NCBI GenBank assembly: GCA_041586155.1
Contig: JBFHAT010000007.1
Span: 1-64,000, forward strand
Length of the DNA: 64,000 nucleotides
Reading direction: 5' to 3'
DNA from: JBFGJH01 sp041586155
Lineage (GTDB): Bacteria; Actinomycetota; Acidimicrobiia; Spongiisociales; JAENVV01
Shown: in pieces, positions 1 through 7,105 of the stretch
How the letters are laid out: each line of letters begins with the position of its first letter
How positions within the stretch are numbered: position 1 is the stretch's first letter
Notes under the pieces: generated by a model
What the model saw: the letters and a program-made list of their open reading frames with translations, nothing else
Told to the model about the DNA's origin: nothing
Database searches by the model: none
Position numbers and translations under genes: made by a program

Positions 1-403
1 AGTCGGTGCCGAACACGGGCCCGGCGCCGGACTCCCTCCACATGAACCCGTCGTCGGACGTGAGATGGGTGACCGTGGTGGGGCCCGGGAACTCCGTGAA
101 CGAGTTGCGCAGCATGTGATAAACGCCGTCGTGGAACACGATGGCTCCCGGATTCATGAACTGCTCATCGCGGTGCGGCCGTACGATCGGGTCGGTCGAC
201 AGGAGGGCCAAGACCTGATCGGGTTCGGCAGCCATGGTCGCAGTGGTCGGCGCCGGCGAGGGGGAAGGTGCCAGGGTGGAGGGCAAGGTGGACGAAGGGG
301 GCGGAGCCGGCGTGGAGGTCGAGGCGCTCTGGTCAGAGCACGCCGTCGCCGCCAACAGGACGGCGAGCAGGCACGCGATCGGCCGGCGCTGGTTCTGGTG
401 CAC
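1..403 (-). CDS. secreted lipoprotein, probable beta-propeller glycosidase-like (partial)
   Basis: Only the first 134 codons lie in the window, because the gene runs off the left edge. The start is GTG at 403. The product begins with a signal peptide (RRPIACLLAVLLAATACSD) whose ATAC lipobox would anchor it outside the membrane. A Thr/Pro/Ser-rich linker of about 35 residues follows. The visible mature part (MNPGAIVFHDGVYHML, then HLTSDDGFMWRES) resembles the first blade of GH43/GH68-type five-bladed propellers, which describe an object seen then a body of data per blade. The enzyme activity cannot be told from this fragment. It is divergent from the nitroreductase-like gene at 454. There is no good Shine-Dalgarno before the GTG, so the start is uncertain by a few codons. 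Confidence 0.6.
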   Translation of the reverse strand, partial: MHQNQRRPIACLLAVLLAATACSDQSASTSTPAPPPSSTLPSTLAPSPSPAPTTATMAAEPDQVLALLSTDPIVRPHRDEQFMNPGAIVFHDGVYHMLRNSFTEFPGPTTVTHLTSDDGFMWRESGAGPVFGTD

Positions 404-440
404 CGGGAGGTCGTACGGGCAGTCCCCACCAATGGTGCAT

Positions 441-446
441 TAGCCT
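441..446 (+). promoter_or_regulatory. -10 box TAGCCT, leaderless type
   Basis: TAGCCT ends 7 bases before the ATG at 454, and no Shine-Dalgarno is present. This suggests that transcription starts at or next to the start codon. Confidence 0.5.
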
Positions 447-453
447 CGCACCC

Positions 454-990
454 ATGCTCCATACCTCGATCGAAACGTACGAATCGGTGCTGCGTCTGCG
501 GACCGTCCGGCAGTTCCAGCCTGAGCAGCTAGCGCAGGGCGATATCGATCAGATCCTTCAAGCTGCCCGCTGGACCGGGTCGGCCAAGAATCTCCAGCTG
601 TGGTCGTTCATCGTGATCGACGACGCCGAACAACAGGAGCGTCTGCTCGATGCCGGGGACTTCTTGACTCCGATCGCAAACGCTCCAATGACGATCGCAC
701 TCGTCAGCCACCCTGGCGGCTACGAATTCGACATGGGCCGTCTCGCCCAGAACATCCTTCTCGCGGCCGCAGCGCTGGGGGTGGGCGGCTGCCCGGTCAC
801 GCTCCACCATGAGGAAGTTGCGCACGAAGTGCTCGCCATCCCCGCCGGCTACCGCTGCCGGTATGCGGTTGCATTGGGATACCCGGACGAGAAACAGGAG
901 AGCGGCGCCCGCTCCCGTCGACGGGCGTCCAGCTTCGGCGGCCGCAAGCCCCTGTCCGAGCTGGTCCACCACAATCGTTTCGGGTCGTGA
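454..990 (+). CDS. nitroreductase family protein
   Basis: The 178-residue product fits the FMN-dependent nitroreductase fold. It has an N-terminal RLRTVRQFQPEQL motif, where the family has its S/T-x-R-x-F flavin-binding start. The AARWTGSAKNLQLWSFIVI segment matches the family's A-P-S-xx-N-x-QPW-F region. A conserved GRLAQNILLAAAALGVGGC helix follows. These enzymes reduce nitro groups, quinones or flavins with NAD(P)H; the substrate here is unknown. The ATG at 454 is chosen over longer in-frame starts because family homology begins there and a -10 box sits just upstream. The stop overlaps the GTG of the flavin reductase-like gene by four bases, so the two are probably co-translated and may form a redox pair. 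Confidence 0.75.
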   Translation: MLHTSIETYESVLRLRTVRQFQPEQLAQGDIDQILQAARWTGSAKNLQLWSFIVIDDAEQQERLLDAGDFLTPIANAPMTIALVSHPGGYEFDMGRLAQNILLAAAALGVGGCPVTLHHEEVAHEVLAIPAGYRCRYAVALGYPDEKQESGARSRRRASSFGGRKPLSELVHHNRFGS

Positions 991-1586
991 CCACGTTCGA
1001 CCCTGGCGAACTCGATCCCCAAGACCTGTACAAGCTGCTGATCGGCCTGGTTGTACCACGGCCAATCGCCTGGGTGGGGACCACCGGCTCCGAGGGAAGG
1101 CAAAACCTCGCGCCGTTCTCGTTCTTCAATGTCTTCGGAGTGACGCCTCCGGTGGTCGTCTTCTCCCCTCTCGGCGGCAACGGCGCCGAGAAGGACACCC
1201 TGCGCAACGTTCGGCTCACGGGCGAGTTCACGGTGAGCACGGTCACGGAAGAGGTGCTCGAAGCGATGAACCGTACCGCTGCCACCGGCGGAGGTGACGA
1301 ATTCGAGGACGCTGGGGTCACTCCTCGACCGGCTGACCTCGTGGATGCCCCTCTGGTCGACGAGGCGAAAGCGTCGATGGAAGCTCGGGTCCTCAACATC
1401 GTCCCGATCGGCGAGGGCCGCCTCCGCGCCAACCTCGTGATCGGCGAGATCGTCCGCATCCACGTGCAACCGGAACTGCTGGACGGGACTCGGGTGGATC
1501 CGGCCGAGCTCAAAGCGGTCGGCAAGATGGCCGGGCCGGCCTACGCCCTCACCCGCCACCTGGTCTTTCACGAGCGTCCGGGCTGA
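987..1586 (+). CDS. flavin reductase family (DIM6/NTAB-like) protein
   Basis: The 199-residue product has the layout of the flavin reductase-like FMN-binding split barrel. It opens with a PQDLYKLLIGLVVPRPIAWV strand pair, followed by NLAPFSFFNVFGVTPPVVVF, where the family binds FMN phosphate and isoalloxazine. The C-terminal half carries a VIGEIVRIHV strand typical of the family. Members either supply reduced flavin to a partner monooxygenase or bind FMN without known turnover. The start is GTG, overlapping the preceding nitroreductase-like gene by GTGA. No partner monooxygenase is adjacent, so the role stays open. Confidence 0.8.
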   Translation: MTTFDPGELDPQDLYKLLIGLVVPRPIAWVGTTGSEGRQNLAPFSFFNVFGVTPPVVVFSPLGGNGAEKDTLRNVRLTGEFTVSTVTEEVLEAMNRTAATGGGDEFEDAGVTPRPADLVDAPLVDEAKASMEARVLNIVPIGEGRLRANLVIGEIVRIHVQPELLDGTRVDPAELKAVGKMAGPAYALTRHLVFHERPG

Positions 1587-1603
1587 ACCACCCCGAGTGG
1601 GCT

Positions 1604-1621
1604 TGTCAGGGCACCCAACGG
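1604..1621. promoter_or_regulatory. candidate DtxR-type operator upstream of the ABC ATPase
   Basis: TGTCAGGGCACCC matches 12 of 13 bases of the left arm of the reverse complement of the palindrome at 2695-2712. Its right arm is poorly conserved. It lies directly before the -10 box at 1622, so a bound protein would block RNA polymerase. The link to the regulator at 5341 is inference. Confidence 0.45.
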
Positions 1622-1627
1622 TAGGCT
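1622..1627 (+). promoter_or_regulatory. -10 box TAGGCT before the iron ABC operon
   Basis: TAGGCT lies 10 bases before the ATG at 1638, with no Shine-Dalgarno between, which is compatible with a leaderless or nearly leaderless transcript. Confidence 0.45.
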
Positions 1628-1637
1628 GTTCGGGTAC

Positions 1638-2687
1638 ATGACACCCATTCGCGCCCACCACCTCACGGCCCACGACATGCACAAGTCGTATGGATCGATA
1701 CGTGCGCTCAACGGTGCCAGCCTGGCCGTGCCGCGAGGATCGACCCTGGCGCTCTTGGGGCCGAGCGGTAGCGGCAAGACGACGCTTCTACGCATCATCG
1801 CCGGCCTGGAGCCGCCCGACTCGGGTGTGGTGCGTGTAGACGACGAGGTCCTCACCGACGGCGCGGCGGTGGTACCGCCCGAGCGTCGCAACATCGGTCT
1901 CGTGTTCCAAGATGGGGCGTTGTTCCCTCACATGACGGTCGCCGAGAACGTCGGTTATGGGATCAACGACCAGTCGCGGGCGGCGAAGGTGGCGGCCGCC
2001 CTGGATATGGTCGACCTGTCCGGTTTCGACCGAAGGCTGCCTCACACATTGTCGGGCGGGCAAGCCCGTCGCGTGGCGATCGCCAGGGCTTTGGCTCCCG
2101 AGCCGCGGGTGCTGCTCCTCGATGAGCCGTTCGGCGGCCTCGATGCCGACCTGAGGGGCCGCATTCGCCTTGACGTTGCCCGGTTGCTGGACGAGGTCGG
2201 CATCACATCGGTGTTCGTCACCCATGACCAGGAAGAAGCCTTCGTGGTGGGAGACCAGGTGGCGGTCATGAACCACGGAGAGATCATTCAGGTCGGCCCG
2301 CCCGCCGAGGTGTACGAGCGACCGGCCACGCCATGGGTGGCACGATTCGTCGGTGACGCCAACATCCTCGCCGCCGTCGTCGAAGCCGGCATCGCCAGCA
2401 CGGCGATCGGCCGGCTGCCGGTGAGCGACGGCGCGGCAGGTCCGAGCCAGATCCTGGTGCGGCCCGAGCAGCTCATTCTCGAGGCGGATGGACCGGCGGT
2501 CGTCGAACAGGTGGAGTTCTACGGCCATGACACCTCGTATCTCGTGTCCCTGCTGGGAGAACGCATCTCGGTGCGTTCGATCGCCGCCCCTCGTTTTCAC
2601 GTGGGGGACACGGTCCGTGTCACCTATGTCGGCGCCAAGGCGCTTGCCTACCCGGCGACCGCCACACGAGTCGACGCAGCTCTGTAA
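1638..2687 (+). CDS. ABC transporter ATP-binding protein, Fe(III)/polyamine (FbpC/PotA) type
   Basis: This 349-residue ATPase energises the import system encoded by the next two genes. Walker A GPSGSGKT is at residues 41-48, the signature LSGGQARRVAIARAL near residue 138, Walker B VLLLDEP near residue 158, and the switch His in FVTHDQEEA after it. The last 75 or so residues form a TOBE-like regulatory domain (ILVRPEQLIL, then GDTVRVTYVGAKAL), as in FbpC and PotA. The start at 1638 follows a -10 box and gives the family's normal N-terminus. The stop TAA overlaps a tandem CTGTAAGGG element that continues into the operator at 2695. The association with FbpA- and FbpB-like genes favours ferric iron as substrate. 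Confidence 0.88.
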   Translation: MTPIRAHHLTAHDMHKSYGSIRALNGASLAVPRGSTLALLGPSGSGKTTLLRIIAGLEPPDSGVVRVDDEVLTDGAAVVPPERRNIGLVFQDGALFPHMTVAENVGYGINDQSRAAKVAAALDMVDLSGFDRRLPHTLSGGQARRVAIARALAPEPRVLLLDEPFGGLDADLRGRIRLDVARLLDEVGITSVFVTHDQEEAFVVGDQVAVMNHGEIIQVGPPAEVYERPATPWVARFVGDANILAAVVEAGIASTAIGRLPVSDGAAGPSQILVRPEQLILEADGPAVVEQVEFYGHDTSYLVSLLGERISVRSIAAPRFHVGDTVRVTYVGAKALAYPATATRVDAAL

Positions 2688-2694
2688 GGGCTTC

Positions 2695-2712
2695 TGTAAG
2701 GGTACCCTGACA
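2695..2712. promoter_or_regulatory. 18-bp palindrome, candidate metalloregulator operator
   Basis: TGTAAGGGTACCCTGACA is symmetric at 16 of 18 positions around base 2703.5. A second half site, TCTGTAAGGG, is repeated 12 bases upstream (2681-2690 and 2693-2702). The palindrome lies between the ATPase gene and the promoter of the binding-protein gene. A DtxR/MntR-family regulator is encoded at the end of the same cluster, so it is the obvious candidate ligand; this is inference. Confidence 0.6.
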
Positions 2713-2729
2713 ACTGATATCAAGTCGCA

Positions 2730-2759
2730 TTGACATCTGTCCGAACAAGGCGGTAGCGT
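2730..2759 (+). promoter_or_regulatory. promoter TTGACA-18-TAGCGT for the binding-protein gene
   Basis: The -35 TTGACA (2730-2735) and the -10 TAGCGT (2754-2759) are 18 bases apart. The -10 box ends 7 bases before the ATG at 2767. The palindrome at 2695-2712 lies just upstream of the -35. Confidence 0.6.
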
Positions 2760-2766
2760 TGCGCCG

Positions 2767-3762
2767 ATGCGTACCCTCGTCTCCATCGTCGCGATGCTCG
2801 TACTCCTTGTGGCGTGCGGATCTGGAGAGGGCACACTCACGGTCTATTCCGGCCGTAGCGAGGAGCTGATCGGGCCACTCCTCGATCGGTTCACCGCCGA
2901 GACGGGCATCGAGGTAGAGGTTCGCTACGGCAGCTCGGCCGATCTGGCGCTCGTCATCGACCAGGAAGCGGATCGGAGCCCCGCCGACGTGTTCATCTCG
3001 CAGAGCCCAGGAGCCGTTGGGTTCCTGGCCGAACGGGATCGCCTCGAACCGGTCGACCCGTCGGTGCTCGACATGGTCGATCCGCAGTTCCACAACACGG
3101 ACGGGCTGTGGGTGGGCCTGTCCGGTCGAGCTCGGGTCTTGGTGTACAACACCGAGTTGGTCGACCCTGCTGAGCTCCCGAGCTCGATCTTCGACCTGAC
3201 CGATGCTCGCTATGAAGGCAAAGTCGCGCTTGCTCCGGCCAACGGTTCCTTCCAGGATTTCGTCACCGCGATGCGCGAACTGGAAGGCGACGACGCAACG
3301 CTCGGGTGGCTCGAGGCGATGGCCGACAACAACAGTCCCGAGTACGCCAACAATTCGGCGATCGTCGAAGCGGTCGGCCGCGGTGAGGTTCCGATGGGCC
3401 TGGTCAATCACTACTACAACTTCCGTGCGATGGCCGAGGACCCGTCTCTCGCCTCCCAGAACTACTACTTCCCTCCGGGGGACGTCGGTGGCCTCGTGGT
3501 CGTCACCGCTGCCGGCGTGGTCGCCGGCACGGACCAGGCCGATCTCGCACGGCAGTTCTTGGAGTACATGCTGAGCGAACCGGCCCAGACTTTCCTGACC
3601 GAGGAGACGTTCGAGTACCCGCTGGCCATCGGTGCCCAGCCCCGGGAGGGTCTCCCACCTCTGGCGGACGTCGGCAGCTTGACCTACGACTTCGACCGGC
3701 TCGGGGGCGGGCTGGAACGCACGAAGGAGCTCATCGACGCCAGCGGCCTCGAAGGGCCGTAG
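2767..3762 (+). CDS. Fe(III)-type ABC transporter substrate-binding lipoprotein (FbpA/FutA-like)
   Basis: The 331-residue product starts with a lipoprotein signal (LVSIVAMLVLLVACGSG, lipobox LVAC). It continues as a periplasmic-binding-fold protein of the iron class: LTVYSGRSEELIGPLLDRF at the N-terminus, ADVFISQSPGAVGFL, and a hinge region VLVYNTELV. A Tyr-rich NHYYNFRAM segment near residues 215-223 matches the place where FbpA/FutA proteins coordinate iron with paired tyrosines. It would capture ferric iron outside the membrane for the permease at 3764. It has its own promoter, so the binding protein can be made in excess over the ATPase. Iron rather than another metal is inferred from the family. 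Confidence 0.85.
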   Translation: MRTLVSIVAMLVLLVACGSGEGTLTVYSGRSEELIGPLLDRFTAETGIEVEVRYGSSADLALVIDQEADRSPADVFISQSPGAVGFLAERDRLEPVDPSVLDMVDPQFHNTDGLWVGLSGRARVLVYNTELVDPAELPSSIFDLTDARYEGKVALAPANGSFQDFVTAMRELEGDDATLGWLEAMADNNSPEYANNSAIVEAVGRGEVPMGLVNHYYNFRAMAEDPSLASQNYYFPPGDVGGLVVVTAAGVVAGTDQADLARQFLEYMLSEPAQTFLTEETFEYPLAIGAQPREGLPPLADVGSLTYDFDRLGGGLERTKELIDASGLEGP

Positions 3763-3763
3763 C

Positions 3764-5329
3764 GTGCGACGCCCGCGCCTCGTCAAGGCGGTCGCTGCCG
3801 TGGTGGGGGCGGGATTCCTGTTTCCTCTCGCCTATCTGGTGTATGGGACGCTCACCTCGGTGAAGTCACCATGGGACATCATCGCGGGCCCCGAAACGCT
3901 GGGGCCGCTGGGCAGGTCCCTTACCATCGCAGTGACCTCGGGCCTCGGCGCAGCGGTCGTCGGCACGGCCCTGGCCTGGTTGGTCGCCCGAACCGACCTG
4001 CCGGGAAGGAACGTATGGCGCTTGGCGGCCGCCCTCCCACTGGTGATCCCGTCGTTCGTGGGAGCGGCCGCCCTACGCGCTGCGTTCGGACCTGGTGCAC
4101 TGATCGAGTTCATCCCTCGGCCGCAGGGCTTCATCGGGGCGTGGATCGCATTGGTTGCCCTCAGCTATCCATATGTGTATCTGCCGGCGGTCGCCCGGTT
4201 CGCTGCGATCCCCCGCTCGCTGGAAGAGGCGGCCCGTTTGCTGGGCGATTCGCCGAGGCGGGTCTTCTGGCGGGTGACTCTGCCACAAGCTCGCGGCGCG
4301 ATCGCCGCCGGCACGATGCTGGTCGTTCTCTATGCCCTCAGCGACTTCGGGGCGGTGTCGCTGATGCGCTATGACACGCTGACGAGAGCGATCTTCTCGT
4401 CGAGGCTGTTCTCGCCTTCGATCGCCATCACCCTCGGGTTGGTGCTGGCGGTGGTTGCCCTTCTGGCAGCCGGAAGCGAGCGAGTGCTCTTGCAGGACTC
4501 TGTTGCTGCCGGCGCCGTCCAGCCTTCGTCGCTCCTACCGCTGGGGCGTTGGCGGCCGTGGGCAACCGGCGCGGTGGCGGCGGTTGCGGGCGTGTCTCTG
4601 CTCACTCCGATCTTCGTGTTCGCGGTTTGGTGGTTGCGGGGCCCACTCAGCGGCCGACAAGACCTGTCGACTCTGTGGGAGTCGGTGACCGAACTAGCTG
4701 AGCCGGCCGCGGGTTCGGCGGTGGCCGGCTCCGTGGCCGCCCTGGCAGCGGTCGCGGTCACGCTCCCCGTGGCATACGCGGCGGTACGGGCCCCAGGCCC
4801 GATCATCTCGAGGATTCCCACAGTCGTGTCGAGCGTGTTTGCCCTACCCGGCTTGGTGGTTGCGCTGGCGCTGGTGTTCTTCGCCGTCCGCGCTCCAGAC
4901 CTCCTGTTCGCCCTGTATCAGACATTCCCGCTGCTGGTGCTGGCGTACGTTCTCCACTTCGGAGCACAATCGATGCGGGCAACGGCGGCGGCGATCGAAA
5001 CGGTGAACACGTCGATCTCGGAGGCGGCAGGAACGTTGGGCGCCTCTCCCTGGCGTCGGTTCATGACCGTGGAGCTCCCGCTGATGCGGCCCGGGCTGCT
5101 GGCCGGCGGCGGCCTCGTGCTGTTGTCGGTGCTGAAGGAGCTGCCGGCCACCCTGCTGCTCTCGCCCATCGGCTTCGAGACCCTGGCGACGCGCATCTGG
5201 AACGCAGCAGAGGACGGGTTTCTCGCCAAGGTAGGCGGCGCTTCGCTGGCGTTGATCGCACTGTCGGGACTCTTGACCTGGTTGTTGGTGCTCCGGCCCG
5301 GCGCCCTGCGATCTCAGCTCGAAGACTGA
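3764..5329 (+). CDS. iron ABC transporter permease, fused double MetI domain (FbpB-like)
   Basis: The 521-residue membrane protein contains two tandem permease units, each with about six transmembrane segments, as in FbpB and HitB. Each half has an EAA-type loop that touches the ATPase: EEAARLLGDSPRRVFWRVTL near residue 150 and EAAGTLGASPWRRFMTVELP near residue 430. The start is GTG one base after the stop of the binding-protein gene, so translation is coupled. It should form the channel with the ATPase at 1638 and take substrate from the lipoprotein at 2767. The length is normal for fused ferric permeases. Confidence 0.87.
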   Translation: MRRPRLVKAVAAVVGAGFLFPLAYLVYGTLTSVKSPWDIIAGPETLGPLGRSLTIAVTSGLGAAVVGTALAWLVARTDLPGRNVWRLAAALPLVIPSFVGAAALRAAFGPGALIEFIPRPQGFIGAWIALVALSYPYVYLPAVARFAAIPRSLEEAARLLGDSPRRVFWRVTLPQARGAIAAGTMLVVLYALSDFGAVSLMRYDTLTRAIFSSRLFSPSIAITLGLVLAVVALLAAGSERVLLQDSVAAGAVQPSSLLPLGRWRPWATGAVAAVAGVSLLTPIFVFAVWWLRGPLSGRQDLSTLWESVTELAEPAAGSAVAGSVAALAAVAVTLPVAYAAVRAPGPIISRIPTVVSSVFALPGLVVALALVFFAVRAPDLLFALYQTFPLLVLAYVLHFGAQSMRATAAAIETVNTSISEAAGTLGASPWRRFMTVELPLMRPGLLAGGGLVLLSVLKELPATLLLSPIGFETLATRIWNAAEDGFLAKVGGASLALIALSGLLTWLLVLRPGALRSQLED

Positions 5330-5340
5330 CGAAAGGTACG

Positions 5341-6006
5341 ATGAGAACAATGGCCGACACGACCTATTCGGTGCGGTACCGCGAATACGCGGAAGCGATG
5401 TGGGAGATCGAGGAGGAAGGCATCCCGGTCATCCAAGCCCGCATCGCCGACTGGCTCGGCGTCAGCCGAGCGAGTGTGTCAGAGATGGTGCGACGCATGG
5501 AGGAGGAGGGATTGGTCTCCAGCGACGGCGAGATCAAGCTGACCGAGGAGGGCAGGCATCTGGCCTCGGTGGTGGTCAGACGGCACCGCCTGGCCGAACG
5601 GTTCTTGTCGGAGGTCCTCAAGCTGCCGTGGGCGAAGGTGCATGCCGAGGCAGAGGTGTGGGAGACCACGATCTCCGACGACGTCGAGGCGGCGATGTGG
5701 GCCGTGATGGACGATCCCAAGACCTGCCCCCACGGCAATCCCATCCCCGGGGCGGGATACAAGCCGCCGCTCATGAAGCCGATGGCGGAGATGGAGACCG
5801 GTGAAGCACAGCGACTCGAACGCATCTCCGAGGAGTTGGAGTTGGACGCCGAGATGATGCGATTCCTCGACGAGTCGGGCCTCCGTCCGGACGCCGAGGT
5901 CGAGTTGGTCCAAGCCGACCCGCACGGCGCCCTGACAGTCAAAGTCAACGGCAACCCCGTGGGCGTAGGCGTCTTCGCCGCTCAACGCCTCTTCGTCACG
6001 GCCTGA
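5341..6006 (+). CDS. metal-dependent transcriptional regulator, DtxR/IdeR/MntR family
   Basis: The 221-residue protein has the full three-part layout of IdeR. These parts are an N-terminal winged helix (ARIADWLGVSRASVSEMVRRM), a dimerisation and metal domain (RRHRLAERFLSEVLKLPW), and a C-terminal SH3-like FeoA-type domain (AEVELVQADPHGALTVKVNG). By alignment from memory, the IdeR ligand position Cys102 is Glu here (E105), as in MntR. Glu105 is kept (E108), but His106 is Thr (T109). The ATG at 5341 lies 4 bases after GAAAGG and the ATG at 5350 lies 13 after it; either is possible. The gene ends the iron transporter cluster, so it probably represses those genes through the elements at 1604 and 2695. 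Confidence 0.88.
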   Translation: MRTMADTTYSVRYREYAEAMWEIEEEGIPVIQARIADWLGVSRASVSEMVRRMEEEGLVSSDGEIKLTEEGRHLASVVVRRHRLAERFLSEVLKLPWAKVHAEAEVWETTISDDVEAAMWAVMDDPKTCPHGNPIPGAGYKPPLMKPMAEMETGEAQRLERISEELELDAEMMRFLDESGLRPDAEVELVQADPHGALTVKVNGNPVGVGVFAAQRLFVTA

Positions 6007-6052
6007 ACACCGAAACGACGAGGTGTTTCCGGCCACGAGCCCGACACTCGCC

Positions 6053-6079
6053 GAGTTTCCCGCAACAAGCGGGAAACTC
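6053..6079. terminator. hairpin 1 of a tandem pair between the regulator and tRNA-Arg
   Basis: GAGTTTCCCGC pairs perfectly with GCGGGAAACTC (11 bp) around an AACAA loop. There is no T-tract on either strand. It lies between a rightward gene and a leftward tRNA, so it may stop transcription from both sides. Confidence 0.5.
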
Positions 6080-6083
6080 GATG

Positions 6084-6114
6084 GCGAACGTCGGTCCTTG
6101 GGACCGACGTTCGC
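6084..6114. terminator. hairpin 2, abutting the tRNA-Arg 3' end
   Basis: GCGAACGTCGGTCC pairs perfectly with GGACCGACGTTCGC (14 bp) around a 3-base loop. The last pair uses the final base of the tRNA. The stem starts where the tRNA ends, so it could act in termination or in 3' processing. Confidence 0.5.
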
Positions 6115-6186
6115 GCCCTCGGCAGGATTCGAACCTGCGACCTACTGCTTAGGAGGCAGTTGCTCTATCCCCTGAGCTACGAGGGC
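6114..6186 (-). tRNA. tRNA-Arg (anticodon CCT)
   Basis: The reverse strand folds into a standard 73-base cloverleaf. The acceptor GCCCTCG pairs with CGAGGGC. The D arm is GCTCAGGGGATAGAGC, the anticodon loop CTCCTAA gives CCT, and the T loop is TTCGAAT. CCA is not encoded. It would read AGG codons. A copy of its 5' half occurs at 6991-7025, suggesting that the gene served as an integration site. Confidence 0.95.
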
Positions 6187-6194
6187 CGAAGGCG

Positions 6195-6305
6195 CATTGT
6201 ATTGGAACCAACGAAATCGGGCGGCTCACCGAACTCCACCACAACGGAGCTCTCTCGCCGGAGGAGTTCGCGGTCGCAAAGAAACGCGTCCTCGGAAAGG
6301 ACTGA
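6195..6305 (+). pseudogene. remnant of a SHOCT-domain protein C-terminus
   Basis: This frame has no start codon of its own. It reads IGRLTELHHNGALSPEEFA followed by VAKKRVLGKD and a stop at 6303. This matches the short C-terminal SHOCT domain, a roughly 30-residue helix pair of the pattern I-x-x-L-x-x-L-H-x-x-G-x-L-T-x-E-E-F-x-x-K-K-x-x-L-L-G. The open frame runs back into the antisense of the tRNA, so the upstream part of the gene has been lost. It looks like a fragment brought in with, or cut by, the event that duplicated part of the tRNA. The identification rests on the pattern alone. Confidence 0.55.
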
Positions 6306-6351
6306 GGGGGCGTTTCCCGGATCGCCACCGGACTCGCTCGTCTAGGCGCCA

Positions 6352-6357
6352 TAGGAT
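6352..6357 (+). promoter_or_regulatory. -10 box TAGGAT, leaderless type
   Basis: TAGGAT ends 6 bases before the ATG at 6364 of the broken GNAT gene. Confidence 0.4.
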
Positions 6358-6363
6358 CAACGG

Positions 6364-6898
6364 ATGGAGCTAGCCATGGCCAATGGTCGGTTGCGCCCCT
6401 TCTCACCAACGGATCGGGCGCGCCTTGCTGAGCTGGCAAAGGCGCATATGGCGCAATCTGACCGATCGCTTTCCTCACCCCTACAGCTTGGACGATGCCG
6501 ACGAGTGGATCGAACTCTGTGTCAGCGAGGGAAGTCCTACCCGGAACTTCGCCATCGAAGTCGACGGACATCTGGTTGGCGCCATCGGTGTCGACCTGCT
6601 CGACGGGGAGAAGACCGGCGTCGGCGACGTCGGCTACTGGATCGCAATCGGATTCTGGGACCGGGGAATCGCAACAGATGCGCTGCGAGCCTTGATCGAG
6701 TACCTCGTCGACGCCTTTCCTATACGTCGGCTGCAGGCTTCGGTGTTCGGATGGAACCCCGCGTCCGGCCGGGTACTGGAGAAGTGCGGGTTCCGACTCG
6801 AGGGTCGGTTCGCGAGCGGCATAATCAAGGGCGGCGAAGTCACCGATGAGCTCGTCTACGGTCTGGTCACGAACCCAACCGGCCAGGCACCCGTCTAG
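6364..6898 (+). pseudogene. GNAT (RimJ-type) N-acetyltransferase, frameshifted
   Basis: The N-terminus GRLRPFSPTDRARLAELA is read from ATG 6364. The rest (RRIWRNLTDRFPHPYSLDDA onward) is in the next frame up to 6898. Removing one A from the AAA at 6438-6440 joins the two as ELARRIWRNL and gives a 177-residue protein of normal family length. The body shows the GNAT acetyl-CoA site (VGYWIAIGFWDRGIATDALR), the N-x-x-S-x-R-V-L-E-K-x-G-F core and a C-terminal strand pair, as in acetyltransferases that modify protein N-termini or small amines. It is either a recent pseudogene or carries a one-base sequencing error. It sits between the tRNA-Arg and its half copy, so it is probably imported cargo. 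Confidence 0.75.
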
Positions 6899-6990
6899 TG
6901 CCAAGCAAGCAGGCGATACAGCAGATATCCAGTTTCCATCGGCAGTGACCTGGCGTTTTTGCCCGGTAGCACAGCGTTCCCTGATGAATT

Positions 6991-7025
6991 CTTAGGACAG
7001 TTGCTCTATCCCCTGAGCTACGAGG
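6991..7025 (-). pseudogene. partial copy of tRNA-Arg (5' half), possible attachment-site remnant
   Basis: Positions 6998-7025 repeat 28 bases of the tRNA-Arg gene (6157-6184) exactly, covering the acceptor 5' strand, the D arm and the anticodon stem 5' side. The seven bases CTTAGGA before it also match 6148-6154, with two bases missing between. The 3' half of the tRNA is absent. The direct repeats enclose about 0.8 kb with two broken genes. No integrase gene is present, so the element has decayed or was moved passively. The region 6899-6990 holds nothing I recognise. Confidence 0.75.
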
Positions 7026-7105
7026 ACGGACGGGCTGGCCGGAGCCGGCAGAGCCAGCTTACCGCCGCACGCCGAATCGAGGACCCACGCTGCATCGGCC
7101 CCCAC

